The translations under genes and the position numbers were made by a program. A model generated the notes under the pieces. That model did not search any database, was not told where the DNA came from, and saw nothing but the letters and a program-made list of their open reading frames with translations. Shown piece by piece: positions 57,990 through 64,000 of a stretch of 64,000 nucleotides of DNA (position 1 is its first letter; every line of letters starts with the position of its first letter). Source of the DNA: Sophora flavescens (lineage: Eukaryota > Streptophyta > Magnoliopsida > Fabales > Fabaceae); assembly GCA_030762895.1 (NCBI GenBank), contig CM061067.1, forward strand, positions 54,904,200-54,968,199. Direction: 5' to 3'.

Positions 57990-58254
57990 AGAGACTGGAT
58001 GCGGGATTGGGAGAGTAAGTGAGCACGGGTTTGTTTGTTGGGTGATTGAGAGCCGATTAGAAAGAGGGAATGGAAGGATTGAAGGTGTGGGGTGAGAAAA
58101 CTAAAGTCTGAAACTAAGGGATTCAAAACGGGCACAGAGGAAATTGCAAGGGGTTAGGATATTGCCCTTGGTAACCAAGTACAATTACAAAAATGCCACT
58201 GTAGCTATACGATGTCAACGTAGATGTCTAAAAAATGTGTCAATTTAGCATTTC
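57990..58254 (-). repeat. right terminal inverted repeat of the MULE
   Basis: This is the inverted counterpart of 45028-45290. Homology between the ends fades inward of 57990, where the left end reads differently. Confidence 0.85.
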
Positions 58255-59581
58255 TGATTTGTAAATGTGATGATATCAATCCTGATAATCAAGGGATTAT
58301 GATTACAAGATATCAATGAATATTTGTTTCGTATTAATATATAAACAGTGTTATCGATAGCGGATGGCGATGCCGCCAGATGGCGGATGTCATGGCGGAC
58401 AAAAAAAAATTATATATATATACATATACATAACAAAAATTACATAAATAAATATAAAATCCAAAACACTATCAACATAAGTAAAGAACCATAAACTAAA
58501 TTGATAGAAAATGTCATATAAGTCTCATAATTCAAATAGAAAATGTCATAAACCATCAAGTTCAAGACTTCATAATTCAAAATAACAACAAAATGATAAA
58601 AACAACATGACAAACACAAAGTAAATTGCTATTCCTCTTCCTCAACCCCAACATAATCAATTTCTTGGTTATCTAATGGGGCATATCCCTCTTCCTCTTC
58701 TCCATCAAATTTCTCAAAAACAAGTAACTCTTGTTCATCTTCAGATGCCTCGGAATTATCCTCCAATTCCAATTCTTCACTTGGATCAACTGCTATCTCT
58801 TTCCCCTTGCCCTTACTCCCCTTAGAGGTTGAACTTGCACCTGGACCTTTGTTAGAAGCTTTGGCAGCAGCTGCAACACTTGATGCTCCTTTTCTTTTCC
58901 TTGTTTTCTTCCTAGTAAGTGTTGTAGGCTCTCCAACCCCCGAAACCTCATAAACAGTTCCCCAATTTAGTGTGTCATCATCATAAAAAACCAACTCATT
59001 CCCAGCATCATCATTATTATCATCCATCTCTCCAACTAACCACTCATTACACTCATCAACTTCATTGAGTGTAATTGGGTCAATTTCATCTTTAATACTA
59101 TGTCTATGATGGAGTTGTTGGTTATATTTGACATAAACCAAATCATGCAACTTCTTATGGTCAAGCCTATTTCTCTTTTTTGAGTGAATCTGAAACATAA
59201 ATATAATTGAAGTGTTAATACTTAATTAGGCTTGACCACACTTATAAAATAAACTCAAGATACTTACTTGCTCGAATACACTCCAATTGCGCTCACATCC
59301 AGATGCGCTACATGTCAAGCTCAAAATCTTGATAGCCAATTGCTGCAAATTTGGAGCCGAGAAGCCATACATTCGCCACCATTGAGCTACAAAATCAGAG
59401 TGTATGACTTAGAATTTAAACATTAAACTTAAAAGAATTGAAATAGTGAAATTATTAGAAGATGGGGTCTTAGTTTCTCACCAGGAGCAACGACTTTTCT
59501 GTGTTATTTCAAATTCAGAGCCAAAGAGACCGCTGGCAGTCTTATAAATAGGCAACTCGGCTAGTATCTTAGCTTGCACAT

Positions 59582-61065
59582 TGACACGGACTCGGCAAGT
59601 GTACCGGTTCGTTGCAAGTAATAAAACGGTAAGACCGGATATCGTTCTCAGGGATCGTGGACAATTACCACTTCGCAAATTTGACTACTATCTAGGCGAT
59701 CGAATTTTGGATTGAAGGTTGTTCTAACATCTAGCAAACAAACAAGAAGAAAATATTTTTTGTTCTTTTTGGATTTTTTTCTCAAACAGTTAATGTGAAA
59801 ACAGAGAGATGAATAACAATGATATAAGATTGCTAGGGTTAGACTAAGCTAATCCTCCCTTGATTGTTATGAAATGATAACTAACACAATTCCTACTTCA
59901 CTTATGACAATCGAATCTTTTCTAATATACTCAAGCCTAATGTCTTAGGTGCATTGAGCCTAAAATCTCAAATTAAACCCTAATGTCTTAGGTGGATTAA
60001 TAAGAGAAATTGCATTAAGAACAAGATTCATAAGATTGCAAGTAGCCAACACCTATGTCTAGATTCTTGGACTACTTGGCATATAATTCATGAGCATGCT
60101 TTAACATCAACCTTTCAATTGTCTATTAAAGCAACTAATCATTCCTAAGATGATCAAGCCTAGGAAAGCATTAAGCATAGAATTATATACTCACAAAGAA
60201 GAAGGAAACTGTATTAAAATCAAATCATTTTTACAACCAAGTTCAGATAGCAATAGTCTAACCCCAACAATGGGGAGTTTAGCTACACATAATTGAAGAT
60301 AAAACAAAAGAAATAATTACAGAGATGAACAAAGGGGAGAGCTCCATGGAAATGATGTACAGCAGCCACAGCAGTAGAGGATTTTTCTGTAGGGTTTTCT
60401 CAATGCCTTTTCTTCTGTTCTGCTCAGTTCTTTTATTACTCGTGGCCGGTCACGGCCGTGATAGCCATCACGGCCAGGCCGTGACGGGTTCTGTCTCTTC
60501 TAGTTCTGGTCAAACTACTCTTTCGCGAGGCGAGCACTTATTTCGCGACGCGAGCCGACTTTTGATGCCCGTGATCCCCATCACGGCCAGGCCGTGATTG
60601 CTTCTGACTTTTGGAGGTTTCTGGGTCACGGCCGTGATGTACATCACGGCTAGGCCGTGATCGTCTCTGACTTTGGTGGTTTTGGCACAATCACTCTCTC
60701 GCGAGGCGAGAAATCATTCGCGTCGCGAACCAACTTTTCACGCCCTTGATCTCTATCACGGCCAAGCCGTGATCGTCTCTGACTTTTGCTAGTTTTGGGT
60801 CACGGCCGTGATAGACATCACGGCCAGGCCGTGACAGATTCTGACTTTTGGTCCCTTTCTTCTTCAGTTTTCAGGCCTTCTCTTCATCTCAGCTTCCTCA
60901 TGGCTAAAACTTGGGCATTTAATCAAAAATCCCTGCAAAACAACACACAATACCACCTTATCCGTTCCAAATGAAAAACTAAACAAAATCCAACTAAAAT
61001 GGCCTAACTAAATGCAAATGCATGCAGAAATGTACATGGAAAATGAGGTGAAATCACACTCATCA
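59582..61065 (-). repeat. solo LTR of an Athila-like element inside the hAT transposase
   Basis: On the minus strand the 1484-base LTR starts TGATGAGTGTGATTTCACCT, like the first retroelement's LTR, and ends CGAGTCCGTGTCA. CACAT lies on both sides (59577-59581 and 61066-61070). There is no interior, so the element has been reduced by LTR recombination. Confidence 0.92.
60450..60835. repeat. palindrome array in the solo LTR
   Basis: Three near-complete modules start at 60450, 60627 and 60800, each TCACGGCCGTGAT, six bases, ATCACGGCCAGGCCGTGA or close. Single TCACGGCC-GG hairpins lie near 60579 and 60757. Pairs of TCGCGAGGCGAG with TCGCGACGCGAG or TCGCGTCGCGAA sit between them, near 60523 and 60700. 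This is the best preserved array in the window. Confidence 0.86.
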
Positions 61066-63151
61066 CACATCCTTACTTGGCACCAACCTAGAGATGCAAG
61101 CATACAACCCATTGTGAACCTCCAAATCAAACTCCAAGTCGGGATTGGAATAGAAGAACTCCGGGTTTAAATAGTGACCAGCTGCGTGCAATGGACGATG
61201 AAGCTGACAATTCCATCTATTGTCAATGATTTCAAAAACATCTTTGTATTTACTTTCATTGTTGTTGAAAGACTTCATAATTGCTTCTTTGGCCTTGTCC
61301 ATTGCTTCATAAATATATCCTAAGGCTGGTTTTATTTCACCATCAATAAGTCGAAGCACTCGTACAAGAGGAACCATGACTTTAAGAATATAAACCACAT
61401 TTTTCCAAAATGAAGGCATAAGAACAACCTTCGATGCTTGCCTCCCCTTAGCTTCCTTGGATAGCTTGTTTTTTCTCCACTCATCGGAAGTAAACATTTT
61501 TCTAAGATTGGCTTTTTCTCCATAAAGTCTCTCCAATGATAAAAATGAGGTAGCAAATCGAGTAACCCCATGCCTTACCAATTCCCTCTTGTTTGTGAAT
61601 TGTCTCAACAAACTCAAGGTACTTGAATGACTGTAGATAAAACCAACAAGACCAATTCCCCTTTGAATTGTCTTCTTTATCAAAGGAATCTTTCCAAAGT
61701 CTTCAAGCATTAAGTCCAGGCAATGGGCTGCACAAGGAGTCCAGTAAAGATTTGGTCTCTTTTCTTCTAACATCTTTCCAGCTAGAACATAGTTGCTTCC
61801 ATTATCTGTAATGATCTGAACAACTTTCTCCTCTCCAATCTCCTCTACAATAGAATCAAGCAACTCAAACAGTTTCTCACCGGTCTTCACAAATGCTGAG
61901 CCATCAATTGACTTCACAAACATCATCCCAGCTGGAGAGGTCACCAAGAAATTAATAATGCATCTTTGCTTTCTATCAGTCCATGCATCCGACATAATAG
62001 AGCAACCATGTTTTCTCCACTGCTCCTTGTGATTTTTCAACAAATCTTCAGTGTATTCCATCTCCATGTGTAAGAGTGGAACTCTAATAGCATGATAAGT
62101 AGGAGCTGGTAGATGTTTACCAAAGGCACCAACTGCTTCAAGCATTTCTTGAAAGCTTTCCAACTTAATACAGTTAAATGATAAACCAGCCTGATACCAA
62201 AAACGAGCAATTTTTTGATGGACCAGAAGAACTGCTTTCTTTTCACATGCCTCTCTAATGTTAGCTTGCCTCATTTCCTCCTTCTTCCTTTTACCAATTG
62301 CAGCTGGTGCAACTGGTTTCCTGACAAAGAGATCAATAGGCCCCTTTTTAGCAACTTTTTTCTTCCTTGTAGAAGCAGAACTTGCAGCAGCAGCACTAGT
62401 AGGTGTCAATTCCATCTCATCTTCACTACTCTCCACATAGAGTAGACTCTCAATTTCAGCTCCAGCACTTGGAACATAAACATAATTGCTGCCTAGATTC
62501 TTCCTCTCTTTGAAAAGTGTCCAAAGCTCTTCTCTAACTTCTTTTGGACACTTGGTACAAGCAGCTACATTCCCCTTCTTGCCCATTAAGTGTTGTTTGG
62601 CTCTAATGATCCCTCCCTTCATGACTTTTGAACAGAAAGTACACACAACCGAGTTTGTGTCTCCTTCTTGCAATGGAAAGCAGTATTTCCATCCAACATC
62701 AGCTCTGGAGGAGGCCCTTGAAGCATCAGAAGAAGCTGGTTCGCCTGCCATTTTCGAAAATGGTTGAAAAAAGGAGAAAGGAAGAGATGCTTGCTGGTCG
62801 CCGGTCCAAGGGTGATCGCCGGAGAGTGGGTGGCCGGTGGTGGGAGAAGAGCGAAATGGGAGGAAGGGAAGGGTCTGCGATTTTGCGATTTCTGTTTGGA
62901 AGGGAAGGGTCTGCGATAGCGATTTTAGGGTTTTTTGCCATTTTGGCCGGGTCGGGTCGGCTAAATGGGCCGGGTTTGCTACAAAAAATCCAAACAACCC
63001 GCCATGCGCCATGCGGCCGCCACGTGGAATCCGCCACGCCACCGCCTCGGAATGGCGGTTCCTTCAAATTCCGCCACCGTTTTCCGCCATGGCGGCTTTC
63101 TGGCAGCTTTTTGGCGGCTTTTTGACGCCACCGCCTTGGACAAATTTACTG

Positions 63152-64000
63152 GACTTCGTGAACTGGACAGTAATAAGTAAGAAAAGGAGAATTGATATTC
63201 TCACCTCCCACTTTGATATTCTCACTTCTCATTAATTAAATATTTTTTTATATTTTACTGATTTTATCCCTATCTAATTATTAACCACTACCGTAAACCC
63301 TTTTTTCCTCAATTTCTTGCCCCCTCCTTCCCACCTATCCTTACCTCCTTCTAACTTTTCCCCTTTCTTTTTCTGCAACAAAGACGTTAAGTTCTCCTCC
63401 ACCCAAACAAAACGAGAGCAGCGAGAGTATCTCCATCCTCATCATCTAATGATATGATGTGATGGAATTTATCTCAATTAGGCGCCTGGTCCTGTAATAA
63501 AGCCATAAGTGCCAACCGTCTGCAATTGCTAGTTTAAAACGTTAAATAAATTTAATACTTACAGAAACTAGTTTCTGTAAGTGTAAAAAATTTGACACTC
63601 ACGGGAAACTAGTTTTCGTAAGTGTAAAAAATTTGACACTTACAAAAACTAGTTTTCGTAACTAATTTCCATAAGTGTGTGATTTCTTGACACTTACGAA
63701 AGTTAGATTCTATAATTGAAACCAGAAAATTATTATAAAACCGTAGGTCAAACCAAGAAATTAAATAGAAGAACATTACCTCTCTGTGTGAACTTTGGTC
63801 TTCTCCGGATCGAGGATGCCGAAGATATGCCAAGGAATCTTAAAACGTGGAATGTGGAGGGTTGCATAGTGAGAGGTGGGAGGAGAATGAAGAAGAACAA
63901 TAGAATGAAAGGAGAATAAAATAAGAGAATGAGGTGGGTTGGATGAGTGAGGTAAATAAAGGGTTTGGGTTAAGAAGGGTATTTAGGGAATAAAAAAAAT
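63152..64000. other. no gene recognised; palindrome cluster
   Basis: The stretch 63555-63715 holds related palindromes (see the repeat entry). The remainder is pyrimidine-rich (63290-63420) or AT-rich. The frame at 63716-63919 has no recognisable domain. Confidence 0.45.
63555..63715. repeat. cluster of related palindromes around ACTAGT
   Basis: The first is a perfect 26-base palindrome with half-site ACTTACAGAAACT. Two more, spaced about 45 bases, are imperfect (ACTCACGGGAAACTAGTTTT and ACTTACAAAAACTAGTTTT, each continuing to CGTAA). All are joined by GTGTAAAAAATTTGACACT-like spacers. Confidence 0.82.

Larger units (their letters stand above)
45026..58256 (+). mobile_element. Mutator-like element (FAR1 type) with long inverted repeats
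   Basis: 45028-45290 and 57990-58254 are inverted copies of about 265 bases with few differences; both begin CAGAAATGCTAAATTGACAC from the outside. Between them lie a FAR1/MULE transposase gene (47450-50777, plus) and a convergent plant-mobile-domain-like gene (53459-54742, minus), with a large minisatellite between. Long inverted repeats with this gene pair are typical of FAR1-related MULEs. No clear 9-11 base target duplication was found at either candidate end, so the limits are approximate. Confidence 0.82.
58629..62751 (-). pseudogene. hAT transposase (BED, DUF659, dimerisation domains), interrupted by solo LTR
   Basis: Exon 1 runs 62751-61066 and, after the LTR, 59576-59482; exon 2 is 59386-59268; exon 3 is 59189-58629. 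The chosen ATG gives MAGEPASSDASRAS; an upstream in-frame ATG at 63042 would run through subterminal repeats. The BED zinc finger is at residues about 21-75 (WKYCFPLQ, VVCTFCSKVM). DUF659 follows, with CSIMSDAWTDRKQRCIINFL and QIITDNGSNYVLAGKM, then TPCAAHCLDLMLEDFGKIPL. The C-terminal dimerisation domain spans exons 1-2 (QAKILAELPIYK, QWWRMYGFSAP, LTCSASGCERNWSVFEQ). Exon 3 is an acidic tail with a KKTRKRKG basic patch. A one-base indel near 59500 puts exon 1 out of frame with exon 2. Confidence 0.88.
58346..63151 (-). mobile_element. hAT transposon, split by a solo LTR
   Basis: The interior encodes a BED-type hAT transposase on the minus strand. The left end reads CAGTGTTATCGATAGCGG and the reversed right end CAGTAAATTTGTCCAAGGCGG, weakly similar terminal repeats. 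Both ends have clustered ATGGCGG or CCGCCAT motifs (58360-58400 and 62999-63130), typical hAT subterminal repeats. No 8-base target duplication is visible, so the right limit in particular is provisional. Confidence 0.75.

Noticed and set aside
62752..63042. Upstream extension of the hAT transposase to an ATG at 63042
   Set aside because: The extra 97 codons run through CCGCCAT subterminal repeats; the BED domain start fits the ATG at 62751.
62628..63235. Plus-strand reading frames of 130-165 codons over the hAT right end
   Set aside because: They are the reverse of the transposase start and of GC-rich subterminal repeats; no domain and low-complexity Arg/Gly content.

Overview
The window looks like plant nuclear DNA: AT-rich, intron-containing and dominated by transposable elements. 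It holds plant-type Ty3/gypsy LTR retrotransposons (Athila-like and Tekay/Del-like), a CACTA element with TNP2 and transposase_24 genes, a FAR1-type Mutator-like element (MULE), a hAT element, Helitron ends and MITEs. Every transposon gene seen carries stops, frameshifts, deletions or insertions, except the gag-protease reading frame of the first retroelement. The two host-like loci, an acetyltransferase gene and metal tolerance protein remnants, fit a eudicot. A legume is possible but is only a guess.

Layout. 1-6383: Athila-like retroelement, its 5' LTR cut by the window edge, with one intact gag-protease gene and no polymerase; it is inserted in a MITE. 6384-16610: the most host-like part. 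It has scrambled metal tolerance protein (cation diffusion facilitator) pseudogene exons at 7393-8260, two MITEs at 8872-9477, an apparently intact two-exon GNAT acetyltransferase gene on the minus strand (10686-12545), a hAT-type MITE (16072-16412) and two Helitron-like 3' ends. 16628-44616: one 28-kb CACTA element with a CGT target duplication. It is interrupted by a Tekay-like retroelement (20153-33956), which is itself interrupted by an Athila-like retroelement (24434-32493, target duplication CCCAA), and by a Tekay-like solo LTR (39864-43722, target duplication TCTGC) that splits the second CACTA gene. The CACTA element appears to sit in the terminal hairpin of a Helitron. 45026-58256: a MULE with inverted repeats of about 265 bp, a broken FAR1/MULE transposase gene, a 1.5-kb minisatellite, a convergent plant-mobile-domain-like pseudogene and a 431-bp tandem duplication. 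58346-63151: a hAT element whose transposase gene is split by an Athila-like solo LTR (59582-61065, target duplication CACAT). 63152-64000: no gene seen, but a cluster of palindromes.

The most distinctive signal is a set of short inverted-repeat modules in the Athila-like elements. Modules pair a TCACGGCC/GGCCGTGA hairpin with the palindrome TCACGGCCGTGA, and alternate in places with TCGC-GAG-GCGA hairpins. They lie upstream of the TATA box in three LTR groups and recur in the 3' non-coding regions. Other unusual arrays are a ten-copy 22-bp inverted repeat inside a solo LTR and a hierarchical 21-bp minisatellite inside the MULE. All identities and repeat counts were read by eye; no alignment or database search was possible.
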